64,000 nucleotides of DNA from assembly GCA_008921705.1 (NCBI GenBank), contig VFFE01007486.1, forward strand, positions 1,873,005-1,937,004, read 5' to 3'. Positions 12,901 through 27,155 of this stretch are shown here, piece after piece. The position numbers and the translations under genes were made by a program. The notes below the pieces were generated by a model. It saw nothing but the letters and a program-made list of their open reading frames with translations. It had not been told where the DNA came from and searched no databases. The stretch is from Burhinus oedicnemus (Eukaryota; Chordata; Aves; Charadriiformes; Burhinidae). Positions within the stretch are counted from its first letter, which is position 1; the number at the start of each line of letters is the position of its first letter.

Positions 12901-13559
12901 TATATAATCCAGGTGAAGTTGCATAGCAGATTTTGTTCAGCTGGATACGGGACTATTAAAAACTACTTTTGATGCCAGCTGCTATTTTTAAGCATCTTGG
13001 TATAAATCTTAGATTTGGTGACCCCAGCATGAACTCTCATAAAACACTGCTATAATTTTAACAGGACTACAAAATTAGATCAGAAATCTCTGACAATTTT
13101 ACAAAACTGACAGTGTAAAGATTAAACAGGATACATGAACATTAGTAATAAGGCTAAATGTCTGTGCTTTTATATTGATGCTAACACAAAAAATGGGAGT
13201 ATGTGAATTCATATGTGTGTGTGTGCGTACGTGCATATACACACGTGTGTGTAAAATGGTATTTTATTAATGTAACATAAATACAATATTAATAGATATC
13301 TACTGCGTATGTGTAATGGTAGTAGAAAGAAGATAATAGAAGATACAAATGATACAGGAATGAGAGGATAGGTTACATCTATTAAAAAAATAATATTCAT
13401 TAAAACGTATCATAAGTATAAATGTAACTATAACTATATAATATGGATATATATAATACATAAAATACATAATTTATCTGTATATAAATATATTTTTATA
13501 TACGCTTTTACTCACAAGTGAAGAAAAGGCAACTGTTCAAGAAGTGATCGTGAAGGGAA
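9976..13559. other. Non-coding stretch with a small CpG-bearing pocket and simple repeats
   Basis: No gene is recognised. At about 12400-12570 CpG dinucleotides are unusually frequent for this neighbourhood. A consensus donor, TCCAG|GTGAGG, lies on + with the exon side ending at 12438. The open frames across it have no protein-like features. A TG/CA-rich imperfect inverted repeat lies at about 13211-13252, and TA-rich low-complexity DNA at about 13411-13505. Confidence 0.5.
13211..13252. repeat. TG/CA microsatellite, imperfect inverted repeat
   Basis: Alternating purine-pyrimidine tract. The TGTGTGTG half is followed by CGTACGTG and then an ACACGTGTGTG half. Confidence 0.85.
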
Positions 13560-14290
13560 AACACCTGCTAATAATTCAGAATGGTCAAAGTTGCAGAAGG
13601 ATCTCACAACCACAACTGTGGAAAGCTGAATTGCAGGTGAAATTCACTGCCTATGAATGTAAAGTAATGCGTTAAAAAAATACACACACAGAGCCCCAAT
13701 CACATATAAACACAGAAGATGGGCTCTATACCAGCTTATAAGAGTGTCATTTTAGAGTCATCAAGGACAGCTGTCTGAAAATGCCACTTGGATGCCTAGC
13801 AGCAGACAAAAATCTATTAGGTTTGGCAGTGGGACAGAGTAGGAGGAGGCTTAATTGGAAAGATTCAGATAACAAACCAAGAATCATCATAATGTGACTT
13901 TATAAAAACTGGTAGCTCAAATTCTGGTTGCTGTTCTCTTTACTCCATCACAAAGGGATACAGAAGAACTAGAAAGGACATAGGGAAAAACAACAAGGAT
14001 GCTCAGAGATTATACAGTGACTTTTATAAGAAAAGTATTTTTCATCGTGGTAGAGAGATGCATACAGAGGGCCTAGGACAGAGGTCCATTTAATAAAATT
14101 ATTGGCAATTTTCATATGCAAGGAAGAGTTATTTTATAGATGCTTAACAGTTTTGTGGAACTCATTGTCACAACATACTCTGAAGGTCAAATGCTAAAAA
14201 GGATTACAGAAGACAGCAAAGCATAATTCGTTAAACATTGTGATCACACAGAGATCTAGACTTGGAATACACCAAACTGCTGACCAGCAG
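13560..14290 (+). mobile_element. Ancient CR1/L3-type LINE relic, + strand
   Basis: Heavily decayed 3' part of a CR1-superfamily LINE. Several blocks fall in the right order for the old CR1/L3-like elements known from turtles, crocodilians and birds. They are GCAGGTGAAATTCACTGCC followed by TGTAAAGTAATGC (about 13634-13671), GATGGGCTCTA (about 13719), AGAGTCATCAAGGACAG (about 13754) and a ...TCAAATTCTGGTTGC block (about 13917). Next come GAAGAACTAGAAAGGAC (about 13963), a remnant of the GGGCAACAA block (about 13990) and the 3' block TGTGGAACTCATTGTCACAA (about 14154). No frame is intact. This assignment rests on remembered family consensus, not on a search. The boundaries are rough. Confidence 0.8.
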
Positions 14291-16465
14291 AAGCCAATAG
14301 TCTCTTCCAAGCAAAAGATCACTTTGTGCTGCCTCTGTTTCTTGCACTCTTTCTGAAGAATGTATTCATTGCTAGTGTTGAAAATTTTTCAACTTTACTC
14401 TGAACCAGTAGAGATACTCTTATAATCTCCTTTCTATTCCCCAACATTTCTAAGTGCAAAACACATTTAGATTTTACTTTTTAGTAACTTTAGTATAGCA
14501 TATATTTTTAAGTTAACATCTTTATATATATTTATTGCTAATAATCTAATCAATGAACAGCAGTAAATAGAAAACATTAAAATCTCCTTTATATCGACAA
14601 AAAATTAATTTCATTATTTTTTCAAGGTATCAAGAACTGAAGGAATTTTCTTTGTAATGTGGCAAGAAGTAAGCGGGGGGGTGAGGGTGGTGGGGTGGAG
14701 GAGTTGTGTCCAGTAAGTTATTTAGAAGTTACTGAACTGATCAAAGTTAAAAAAAAAAGCAGTCTCCCCATGTTATGGCTGGTGCTATATTATTTCTTTC
14801 ATATTTTAATGTATACGGTATACGGAATTCAGCAATGCAATTAACTGCACTTGTACATAAATTGAGGACTTAGCTAAGCCTAAAATGACACTACTCAAGG
14901 TTTTGTTTTCATTGACTCAGCATGGTATTTCTGGTGAACGTGAAATTGCAAACAGAAAAGTAAAACCATAATGGGTCACACTGGTTTCTACAGCAGATAT
15001 GTGAAATATATACCTAGAGCTAAGTCTAGTTCATGCAACAAGAAAATGCAAAAGGTCTGTATACACCAAAGAAACCCTGAAGTCTCCAAATGTCATCACA
15101 TGAATCCTTGCAGAAGCATCAGCACTATCCAAAGTTCACAGCTGAGCTCCTTTGAAAGTATGCGTTGAACTTTTTTATTTTCTAAATGGCTTTAAGAAGG
15201 AAAGTCTTCTAATTGCAATGAAGATATTAAAAAAAACTAAAACCAAACCCTTGCCTTAAATCATTATCCAAATGTAGTACTTATTAGGAACTGGTTACAC
15301 TGTACATGTTTGTATACCTTAAACTGCAGCCTAGTCACTATTTACAGCCTTCAGCATCCAAGCTTGTGTCCATGCCTGATCCTAAATACTGAAAGCATTT
15401 AAGCTTATACACTTATTTAAGAGAACTAATGGCAGCAGGCAAGTAGAAGAACGTGTTTGACATATTGAAGAATGTCAACTTACTCTCTTACAGTAGTCTT
15501 GCCACACATTATTTTCAATTGGAGAACAGTTCTTCAGAAATATTACATAGGTAACTGATGACTATTAGCCTAAAAACAGTTATTTCAATTATTTACTAAC
15601 AGATGTCTTTTTGAATTATTAATTTATTTCGGAAGTCTATAAAGCTTTATAACAAGATTAGTTAAAGAAATGTTTTAGCTGTGACCTCAGGCAGAATTTG
15701 TTCCAAACAGCATCCTTTGGCTGATGAAGCCTGAAATCAGAACCTCAGTTCTTCTTGGAACTGTAACCCTCTTAGAGTACATGAAGGAATTTTCTACTCA
15801 TTAGCATACTTTTCCATTTATATTTCTGAGAGAAAAAGTCTCCTTTGTTCATGAGAAACAAGCAACCAAAAATGACAAAAGTTAATTTTTAAAATGCTTC
15901 ACAAAGCGATTTTACCCAAAGCCATTCTTCCTATGCTGCACGCACTGAACAGCAATCCGCTGCCAGCCTTAAGTTGTGGTTCAGTCCATATAATGACATT
16001 ACATTACAAAACTGCTTATAGGACTAACCACAAGATTATACAGAACAAGCTTAAAAAAAAAAAAAAAAATCACAGAAGTTAAGCAACAAAAGGATTCTAA
16101 TTACTTCTGTTGAATAACTTGATTTCACTTTTACAGTATTACAGTAAGTGTTGTTAGTCTTCATTGTCTGTACTTTTTATTTAGCAAGAAATAGAACAAA
16201 AAGTAATAGAAAAGGGCCTTTGTTTTATCAGTAGCACTTTTATGGCAAGTTCTGCCTCAAGCATACGCAAAGAGCCACGGCACTCAGATGGGAGGCATTT
16301 GATTCCACCACTTCCCATGAGCAAGCCGTCTCCTCTGATACACCAAATTCATTGTATAAAGTCGATTGTAGTAGATCTGTGTAAAATACTTGCTCTTTTT
16401 CCCAAATAAGGTTGCTTCTAATGATTTTGCAAGTTAACTAAGGAGCTAGGTCACCAAAACTGCTT

Positions 16466-16501
16466 AGTAGCAGTTCATGACAAAGTAGTAGTTCATGACA
16501 A
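16466..16501. repeat. Two-copy 18-bp tandem repeat
   Basis: AGTAGCAGTTCATGACAA at 16466-16483 is followed at once by a second copy with one C-to-T difference at 16484-16501. Confidence 0.9.
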
Positions 16502-19500
16502 AGAACCAAGAAGCTCTCTTCTTTCCGAAACCAGAAGAAAAAAGTGATAAACCTAAGCGTTTCTAAAAAGCTTTGGTGAAACAAGTGAAACTGTATCAAA
16601 AAACCACTAAACTTTTGTAGCACAAAACCACAAAACTACATTCGTTATAAGCCCAAAACCACAGTTACTTGGAAGAGGTTTGCCTCGAAAGCACTGCAAT
16701 GTAATAGATTAGAACTGGTCTAAGGAGCACGTAAAAACGGTCCAAAAGGTCCCAGTGTAACAGAAGTCTTTCCATTGTCTTTGGTACTAGTGGATCAGAT
16801 CACATCATCACTTTCTGTGTCCTGGATGATTTCTACACCGATTTTCCTCATTTTTAAAGTGGACCTTATACAGGCTCACAGGAAACTTGTTAAGCCTGAC
16901 TAGATCAACATGTAAAATATTGAATTACAACAAAATAATAGTGTCAATGCCAAGAATCTCAAGCATCAGTCTCCTTTCTGATCTATCCTTTTATGCAGAG
17001 AGCTTAGAAAATAAGAGCTGTTGGGACTTACCAGAGGACCGTGAAAGGGCTGGAGAAGTTCAGAGGGAAGAGAACAACTTAGATGAGCAAAGCAAAAATG
17101 GCAGGAACCAAGGGCAAATAGCTCTTCTCCTTTCACAAACTTCTTCAGTATTCTGGCAGCCACCTTTCCACTTTGAAAAAGCGGAGTTATGATAGTAGAT
17201 AAAAAAAGCAACCCACCAAGCCACATTACTAACAGGCATCCCTGACGTCATGCGTTTACTAATGTAAAATCCACCTTTTTTTTTTTTTTCCCCTAAGTAA
17301 AAATAGACTGAAATTTCTGTAAAATTTTCAGTCTCGAAGTCAGACAATGTTACTATTCTGTGATGCACAGTTAATAACGCAAGAGGCAGAAGATCTGGAG
17401 AGCGATCTGTTTTCTCTGTGAGAAACTGCGGAGTACTGACATAGTTGGAGGCAGAGTTCAAGCCAACCAGTATTGGAGACTTCCAATACCAACCAAAGCA
17501 GCACTGCTTTGCAACAGAGTATCGGTGCTGTAGTAATCTTCAGTTTTTGAAAGCGAGATGGTGTTTTACTTCAAAAGTACTCAATTCCATTACTGAAAAG
17601 CAACAAAGCATTGAAAATTATAAGGAACTGCTTTTTGGACATACAATGTCATCTTTTTAGATAAGTACCTGACTAAATGCAATGTGAGCCTCCTCTGTTC
17701 TTACACTGATATAAATTGTAATTAACTTTACTTAGTGACTAAGACTCTCCAAGGAAGAAATAAACAAGTCCCTAACGCAGATGCACATCTAATATATGAA
17801 CTGTTTCAATGGGGTGAAATCAGTGGCCAAACACCAAGATTTCTAGGCATAGAAAAAGTTTTGAAAGCTTGATTTTCCTCCAGCCCAGTTTCGGAAGTCC
17901 CAGTTCAAAAATATAGGTCAAGTTTCATACCGGCTCCAACCTTTCTCAAAGTCAGCTTGCACAGTGCGAGCCTGACCCATTTTGAGTGGGCGCTTCAAAA
18001 ATAAATAAATAAACGAATCAGGTGGCTGCATCAGGTTTCATAATATATTTCTGCATTAAAGGTCTCGTATTTGAATTCCATACTCCGAAGAACAGATTGC
18101 TGTGAACTCGCACCTAACTGGAGGCTGATCAGTTAACTCAAGGTAGATTAGCTGTTTCTGCATTTTATTTAGTAATTCCTACAGTAACCAAGTGTTAATA
18201 TAAAGGTCAAGCACAATGGAAAAATCATTACTTTTTCTCACCACAATGCATTAGTTCCATTGAAGAAACAAAAAAACATCAAAAATCAGAAAATATAATG
18301 TTACTATTATAATATTATTATTATACTGCTTTCTTCTTTTGGGAAGCTAAAGAATGACAACTCTTTAACTCAATTCTAGTATCTTCTTTTGTGAGCATTT
18401 GAAACAGAGGAACCGTAAGCATTAGGATATGGTTGTGGACAAACTTCTTCTAATTAGTAAAACTGACCTAAACACTATCCTGCATGGGAATGTTAAATGG
18501 AGAATAATCTTGCAAATTTCATCCAGAACATTTGAGTAAGGAAAAAAAAAAATATTTCTACACTAAAAGTCGCATTTTCTGAGGCATTTTTAACAATAGG
18601 TTCATTCTGATTATTAAACAATTTTATCCTGAAAAGCAGTTGTCAGATTTTTTTTTTTTTTTTGGCTCAGCCTGCCTTCAATCCAAAGCAACTGTATTAC
18701 TTTCAGTGCAGCAAAAGGTGGCATATATTAGTCCCCTCTGTAAAAACTCCTGCTAATACATTTCAAAGTGTTATTTCAGGTACAAATAAGGTGAATTTCT
18801 TACTATACACACTGCAGATTTTCTCTGAGGATAACTATTATGAGAAATTCAGAAGTCCACTGATAAGAAAGGTAAAAGGATTTTCATAGCCTGAGAACTG
18901 CTATCTATAACATTGGCACTTTGATCTCTCAGAATACAAACTAATGCTATATCTGGGATGTAGCTCATTATTAATAGTTAAATATATTTAAATGGAGCAG
19001 CTTTGAAGATCACTTCCAATATCAATAGCATGCATTTATATAAGGCTTTCATTTTCAAGGACAATGCTACAGGGTCCCTGAATCTGAGATACACCTGCAT
19101 GTATATAAAGTTCCATTTGCATTCAAACATTAAGATTATAAATACGTATCCCTTCATAAATATACATGCATAATCTATCAGCTTAACTATAGTTTTTGAG
19201 ACTTTAATATATAAGGCTAGATGACAGGCCAAAGTATAATCACAGACATCAATGGAATTACACCAACTAATTGTGGAAAACATCATCCAGTGCTCTCCGC
19301 AGAAAAAGTTGTATCAGAAGAAGACTTTTATGCAGAAGATAAATAGAATAACCTTCATTTATTTTAATAGGTTCTGAAGATATGAGGGGAAAGCAAGATA
19401 TCTTTTACAGAGGAATCTTGGCTAAAATACTGATTGCACTATTTCACTTCATACAGAATAAACATTTTAGTCAGTCAGATTTTCAGAAAGACTTAGTTCT

Positions 19501-22243
19501 GTTGAAAACTTTCAGCTAAGATCTTCAACGTTTCCACCAGTTTATTTTTAAATGAAGTGCCCAGGCCAGAGACTTTATAATGGGCAAAACACACAAACAA
19601 AAAAAATCTATTAAAAAAAAAAAATGTTCTATTCAAACATTTCTTATTTAGCAAGTAGCACTAGTTCACCTTCAGTGAAATCGATTATGCTTGCTATGCA
19701 ATATTTGAAGGGTACATTGTATTGTATTTTACCTCTTTCACTTCTCTACACATGTACTCCTCCAACTGCACAGATTGAATTTGACCAGAACATCTAAGGA
19801 AACGAGTCAAGAAAGGAAACAGTTTACCATTTAAAAAAAAAAAAAATATTTCTAAACAAGCACAGGTTAACCTTTTCCTCAACACCAGCTCATGAATTCA
19901 AACAGGGAGGACAAAATTCCTCTCCCGTTGAAGCAAAAGGGAATTGTAATACTGACTTCAAGAAGGTTGGATATCATCCATCAAACTAAGGAAAGATGTA
20001 AGTGGTTTAACTTATTACTTATTGAAATAACTAATCCTTTACCAGGTTGTCCTTTTTTTTTTTTGGTTTGTTTTTTTTTTTTAGGTACTATTACTAAGTA
20101 AAAGTTTATTTTTCCATAATTACTGTAAAAGCCTTCCACAACCTAACATTTGCAGTATCTTCCGTATTGCATCCCATTTCCAAGTGTAATGACCCTCAAA
20201 ATCCAAGATTGATTTTGGCTTTACTCTGATCAATACTAATCTCCAAGATATATTAGACTTTACATTGACCTAAACAAAAAAGTCATTATATGTATATTAG
20301 TCAATCTCCAAAACATTTATTAAATTAATTTCAGAGATCACAAAAGGTGTATTGTTACAACCATTTCTATCTGGGATTTCTATCCATCATCCTTAGGAAG
20401 ATTTACATGTAACTGATAATTCACATAACCTCATAGTCACTGCAGTGGATTTCGCAAGATGTCTTGACCTATCCTCTATTATTTTAAGATTAATCTTTTT
20501 GTATGTATCTAATTGGAGGAACACCACGATATACAGTTACTGGACTACTAGAATCCAATCTTACACATGTTTAATTCAATGGGAGAATATATCTCCCCTT
20601 CAGTGACAGAACTCAACTCTTAAAGACTGGGGGAGGTCTAAAATACTACATTTAGACTTTAAGTCCTCCTGAAAGCAAAGTGAAAGAAGTTTTTTCAATC
20701 AAAGGACTTTGACCAGCACATTTTTAAAAGAAGAATCACGCCACCCAGAAGTGTAATTATATAAAGCTTATCTTTGAAAACTATAAATTTCTGATTGGCT
20801 TTTTTACAATATTGGCTAATTTCAAATGAGGACTATAAACTCTATACCTACATTAAAGTAGGTGATAAGATTATGGTAAAATTGTTACTGACTGATCAGG
20901 GGTAGGCTCCTTATCACTTTCATTCTCTTTCCTCAAACAAACAAACAAAAACAAGTCTTAAGCTTGGCAAAAACACAAAGAAAAGAGAGACATCAGTAAA
21001 CACATGATAGAACTCATAGATGTTAAAATTAAAAAGAGTAAGTTCATTTAATGCATTAATTTCATTTTTTTCTTTCTTTTTTAAAAAAAACAGAATGTAA
21101 TTTTGCCTCCCTATGACATTATAGATTTAAATAGAACTATTTGCATTTTAGATAGATAACACAATTTACTCTTTGCATAGTAAAGACCCCATACTGTAAA
21201 TTATTTGAGGCAATAATCATGTGTTTATCCTCTCCCTCAGGCAATTTATCCTAAATTAAATAATTTTACAACCTAGCTGAAATTTTGTTAAGCAAATGTG
21301 ATATTAAACACTCCATGAAATTTCTATCCAGAACCTTAACATAATAGAAAACAATATAATACCATTCATAATATTTATTTTTTGTAAATTACCCAGAGAC
21401 ACTTAAATACAATACTAGCAGAGCTCATATACTTTTAAGTTTGACACATCTACAGCATTTCCTTAAAAATTCAAATTTATGCTTTCTATTGCCTTAGCTT
21501 TGGGGATGTGAACACTAAGACACAGGAGCAGGCAGAATAAAATTATAAGTAATCAAACAGGAGGAGAAGCTGCTTAAAAAAATGAAAAAAGTACCAATAA
21601 AATGGATAGTAATCAAGAGCAAGGACATAAAAAGCCAGAGAGAATGCAAATAATTTCATAAACATAGTGAGATATTTCCAAAAAAATCATCCAAGTTTGC
21701 CAACAATGGCTTAAACATGTCCCTCAGCTCTTTCCACACTGGCCAGAGTGAAGATGTCCCTGCTTCAATCTCAACTGTTCGATGCCTTGTGGATTTCCAC
21801 TTCCATATCACTACAGCCACTATCAATCTTCTAATGTGCTGGGTAAAGAAGGGGGCTAGTATCACTTATCCTACTCCATTTGGAATCTACGACATTCAGA
21901 ATTACCCATTTAAAGTACCTTTCTACTAAATAAAATTGTATTAGAAGGAAACTTGTTTCTATCCAAATGGGCAAACAAGTAGTCCCCAAGTATATGGGTT
22001 ACCTAAGTATCCACCACCGAGTGACAGAGTAGTATTTCCCAAACTTTGTCAACCTGACGAACCAGAAAGAGTTACAGCACATCCTCTACGATGGCTGCTA
22101 ATGGATTAATCTGAAAGACATGTCTAAGGAACAACTGAGAGCTAAATAGAAGCCTGTGCTATTATCTGAAACGTAAGTAGTTCCGCTGAAGATGCTGCCA
22201 TCCCCCACAAAAGCAAAATGACATTTTCTTATGCACTACACAA

Positions 22244-22268
22244 AGAGAGAGAGAGAGAGAGAGAGAGA
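22244..22268. repeat. (AG)n microsatellite
   Basis: A perfect run of about twelve AG units. Confidence 0.95.
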
Positions 22269-25200
22269 ATGAGATTCCCCAGATTGAAAGCTCTTCTAAA
22301 CTCGTCTTTCCTTTTCTTCTAAAATTCTCTGTCATTGTCATCAGAGTTTCAGCTCCACAAACTACTGTGGACATTTTCCTTGCTGCCCTTGATATTTTAG
22401 GGTGAAAGAACATCTAAAAACATCTGCATTGCCCATTTTTTCATATTCCTTTTATGAAAGGGCTATGATTGGAAACCCTTTTGAATATTATGTGGTTTTA
22501 GGGGAAATTTATAAGAGTGTGTCAGGTCATACAGAGAGGGAGCCAGTCAAACAGACTGAGGAATGAGAGAGCAGGAGAGATTAATCTCCCACTTCAGGCA
22601 GCCTAGAGGGCTGCTGAAGGAAAGGCAAAAGAAACAAGAATAGAGAGACAGGCTGCACACAATGCAGCTTTAGCCTGCTAAGGCGCAGACAAGCAGCTTA
22701 AACCTGACGTAGAAGAGGAGAAGTCACTCAAGAGGGGTTAAACGTTGGCAAGAGCCAAAAAAGAATGAAGGGTTTCTGTTTTGAACAGATTGAAGAGGAA
22801 CTGGATTGGTATGTTACATGGCGTGACTTTTAAAGCTTTGAAAGAAGCTAAATGCTACCATTTCCCTGGGCACATACCACTGCTAAGCATATAATCCCTT
22901 CTGGAAAATAAACAAACTCCATCTCAAAAATTCTGCGGTGTTTCCTCAGCCCTCTCTGCTGCCACCGGGTGTTTCAGAACCCACTTGCTCTAATGGGAGG
23001 GATGTTCTCCAAATTTCTGCGAGAAAATTTTATTCAATGGTAGTAGATACTCAGCTGTTCTTGTGCCAGCAATGCTCTTTATCACAAGGTTCTGCTTCCC
23101 TTGTGTTGATCCCCTCCTGAATTTGTATGTGGAGTCTATATCCCACTTAGGATTTCACTTGGTCAAACAAACCAGGACCTCCCTTATCTCTGTGACAAGG
23201 CAGGCTCGCTATATATTCAGACCATCCTGTTAGCTCTTCTCAACACCTGGTCCAGTTTCAGTCATTTCTTCTTGAATATAAGCGATCAGAACATTTTGTC
23301 TCATCGTAAATTATTGTGAGATGACGTTAACATTATATTAGATCTTTCAAAGCTCTCTCTCCTCAGGCATCATAAGGTTATATTTTGCATTTTCCATTGT
23401 TATATTACATAAGTAGTCCAGGTGAATAATTCCTGTATTTCCAAATGACCCCCTAAGTTTCTACTATAGAACAAATCTTATATAAGTTATGAACGTGAGG
23501 AGTAAATAATTACAACAACATTCCAAGGCCTCAACTTCATCAACTTGTGACATCGACCTTTTTGCCAAACGTACAACACAGGAGAAAAGGACGACAGTGG
23601 AAAGAGAGATTGGTTTTCATTCATAAACTTCAAGAAAGCCGCTATACATCCACACACCACCACTCATCCATCTGAAAGTTAAAGTGTAATTTTCAACCTG
23701 TAATATCCAAATGACCTCCAAGAGGTTTAATATACATAACTAAGAAAAACAGTCCTACGGACAGTAAAATCTAAATGGAAAACGGATTTCCGCTAGAAAA
23801 CTGTTAGTGGTCTGCAAATTGAAATAAATTTGAGAACTGCTTCTTGTATTGTTTGGCTATCTTCCTTGCATGTGGTAGTTTGAGGAGAGGGCACAGTTCT
23901 GACACCTACAAGCACTCTATGCTTATAAGTAGTAAAACTAACAGCTCAAAGAAGATATTGAATATATTTAGCTCATGCATAGTTTTACTTCTGGAAGAAA
24001 GAGTAACTTTTACATCAGAACAATCCAGAATAGCAGACCAGTACCGGTAATGTATTTGCATATTAGCATTCTAGCTCTTCTTTTCCTGCATCTCCTTCAC
24101 CACAAATTTAATCCTGGTTTCAAACCCTGTCAGGTAAAAGTTGCAAGCACAAGAGGAAAGAAGTGAAGAAGCAAGGATTTTTTTTCATGTTATTAAAGAA
24201 ACAAGTCCCAAGATATCCCTTGTATCTTCTAGATACTGTCTTTTCACTCTAACGAAATGGAGCTGGAGAAGGTTGACTCTGCTGTGGATAAGAATTAATT
24301 TAATACAGTTTTGCAGCTGTTAAGACAAAAACTAAAATGCTTTGTCTTCCTGATTACATTCTGAATACGTTTTGTATACGTTGATTAACTATTGGTTAAT
24401 TGCGATAAAGCAGGGACTTGCACCTTTAGAATTTAAGCCATCAGGGAGAGAGAAGTGACAAGGAATTTCACCCAGCTTACATTGACCAAACAGTTGCCAA
24501 AGGAACTAAGAACGGAAAGCATGGGATTTGGCTACTTCAGTGGAATTCATTAATACAATAAAATTTTTAGTATCAAGTGCAAACTAGTAGTTATAATTAT
24601 TCCTTTCTCCTCTGACCACATTAATGTTTCAATAGGATCCAAATAAAAACTTTGCTGCTCTTATGTGGATTTAAAGGAGGGTCTAATGGAGGCAATCCTA
24701 GTTCCCCCTCTGTTATGGCCAGCTGTGACAAATACACTATGTACGACTGCTGTAATATATGGTACACTGACATGATATATAGCCTACAGAATTACTATGT
24801 CAGAATATTATCACTTTGTCATCTTCCCACTACTCCCTCTTGTCATAAAATGCTCTATGTGGGAAGATAAATGTGGATCCAAGTGCCTAACCACAGCTGG
24901 AATTTCTGGTATGTTGTACTGCCCAGTAAAACAAATTATAAAGCACCAGGAATGAAGTGAGAGTTGCTAAAGATGCCCTAAAATCCTTAGTTTACAAAGA
25001 CAAGCCATTGACAATATTAAGCCTCAATCCGTTCCAAGGCCAAAAAATCCGGGAAGTACAGCAAGTTCCATCTCACCAGAAAACTTGCATTACTGCAGTA
25101 CTGCCATAAACCCAAGGAAATTTCTGATAACTTCAGGTAAGAAAAAGAAATGTCACTACACTCTGGCTAAATCAAGTCAGAACAGCTCTAACAAAATTAA

Positions 25201-26220
25201 CCAGTCACACAAATCTTGATTAAAAAATAGACTGAAATTATTATCTAACACTATACCAATGGACTTAGTAGAAACAAAGTCATTCAAAAATAAAGCCAAC
25301 AGTATGGCCAAAACAGTAACACATCATGGACAACATGTACCTAAAAAAATAATCACCTGCCCCCGAAGCACAGTATGCTGTTCTCCGGCTACTTTGATGG
25401 CATTCATCCCCCCCTGTCTTCCAGATGCCCTCCAAGAGATCTCTCTGAAAAAAAATAGGCTTTCTCAATAGGATCTTTGCAAAAGAGGACTAAAAGTAGG
25501 AAATGACAGGATAGGTCCTGTGACCTATATATAAGTGGCAAATAATTTTAATATGATATCCTGCAAACAGTAAAACTAAAGGATGACCTGACAATTTTTT
25601 TTTTAAAGTAGACATTTTAACAAAGTAAAAGAGCGTGTTAAAACAGCTTTCATCAGTACAGCTCCAAACAACTTAGTGCTGATTTATAAATTGCTAAATG
25701 TAGCCACGTCAGAATTTTAACTCAGAATTAAGCATCCCAACCTTAGTCTTACACATTAAACAGTGCATACTACACACAAAAACGTGTCTGTAACCCAGAA
25801 CTATTTTTTTCAGTTTCCATAATACCACAGATTTACATTTCACTTAAGCCGAGTTACTAAAAGAAAACACCGTCACCTTGAATTTAACTTTAAGCCAACA
25901 GCGCTTACTGCAAGAGTGATTTTTTTAATTCTACATTTTTCTTTCCTTTTGGTTGTTTTCACAGTGCTCCGAGAGAATTCCCAACGTATGGGATACAAGC
26001 CTGTCCCCATCTCCTCTTTGCTCTCTTTCCACATGCCTCTTCCCTACTCTTCCAGCACCAGCTTCACCCCTCCTGCCACAGCACAGCCTACAGCCGCCTA
26101 ACCAACAGGAGCGTTACTTTGGGGCACGATGCACAGAGTTGTGCTTCTGCTACGAGATAAAGGGAGCAGCTACGACCCAAGTCCTCTAACACGCACAAAG
26201 TCATCCGACAAAGGAGATTT

Positions 26221-26240
26221 TGTTGTTGTTGTTGCTGCTG
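26221..26240. repeat. (TGT)n/(GCT)n trinucleotide repeat near the CpG island
   Basis: Short tract of TGT units turning into GCTGCTG, a few hundred bases left of the CpG island. Confidence 0.85.
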
Positions 26241-26377
26241 TCTAATGCCTGTCCGAGACAGCAGTTATTTGCTTTCACAAAGCAGCTTGACAGTTTCACT
26301 CCCAAACCGCAGGCTCGGTTACGGAAAGCCTGGCAAACCCTCTCTTCAGGGCTTCTTCGCACCCGGCGTATTCTTTG

Positions 26378-26386
26378 CTTTTTATA
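26378..26386 (-). promoter_or_regulatory. TATA-box-like element on the minus strand
   Basis: Read on the minus strand the sequence is GGCTATAAAAAGC, a good match to a TATA box. It lies just left of the CpG island, so it could set a minus-strand start about 30 bases further left. In AT-rich DNA such a match also arises by chance, and CpG-island promoters are usually TATA-less. Confidence 0.2.
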
Positions 26387-26680
26387 GCCATGGCTTCACG
26401 TCATGCTGTTTTGTTTCCCTCCCCAAGAGTTTCACCACAGCTAAGCAGCCGCTTCTAAGATCGTTAAACTCTGCGTAACAGCTACAAAAATCCCGAGCGG
26501 TTTTCCCAGCCGGACAACCCGCCGCCTTTGCGACTCCACGGCACTAACAGTTCCCACCGACTTCCAGAACAAGCCAACTCCCGACCCGTTCACAACCGAG
26601 CCGGGGGCAGCCCGGGGACGCCGGGCAAGGTCCCGGTGTAACCGAACCGAGCGGCGGGGAGAGGACGAGCGGGGGCTGCG

Positions 26681-26686
26681 CAGGTG
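26681..26686 (+). other. Splice donor candidate in CpG island
   Basis: CAG|GTGAGA is a near-ideal 5' splice site. It would end a non-coding first exon at 26683 if the island promoter fires rightward. Confidence 0.4.
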
Positions 26687-27135
26687 AGAGCCCGGCCCCG
26701 AGGCCGCCCCGCCGCAGCCGCCCGCAACTTCCCACCCCAGCGCCGCGGGGCGGCTGCGCGCCTTCCCCGCTCCTTCCCGGTGGCTCCGCGCATCTCGCCA
26801 GCGCCGCCCCGGCGGGGCGAACCCGGGGGCAGATGCTCCCCCGCCGTGAGCGGACGCCTCTGGGGAGCGCCGCGCACCCCGCCGCGCCCGTCCGAACTCA
26901 CCACGCCACGCCGCTCCCCTCCTCTCCGCTCCCCGCGCCGGGACGCGACGGCGGCGGCACCTCCCTCCTGCGGCGGGTCGGGTCGGGGCGGAGCGGGGCG
27001 GAGGCTCCGCGCCCCCCACCCCCGGTGCCCCGCACCGCCCACGCTCCCTTCCGCGGGCATTCACCCGCCCCCCCGGCATCACGCGGCCGCCCGGCCGCCC
27101 CTCCCGAGTGCCAGCGGCTTCATCCGCAATGCAGC

Positions 27136-27155
27136 NNNNNNNNNNNNNNNNNNNN
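27136..27155. other. Assembly gap (20 N) followed by A10 G10
   Basis: Twenty undetermined bases inside the CpG island. They are followed by ten A and then ten G residues (27156-27175), a typical place for a short-read assembly to fail. The base count across the junction should not be trusted. Confidence 0.98.

Larger units (their letters stand above)
14291..26489. other. Long non-coding stretch, no gene seen
   Basis: About 12 kb of AT-rich, mostly unique-looking DNA upstream of the CpG island. Open frames stay under about 135 codons, several run through poly-T/poly-A tracts, and none shows a recognisable domain. Simple repeats inside are listed separately. From about 26000 the base composition rises toward the CpG island. 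Confidence 0.5.
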
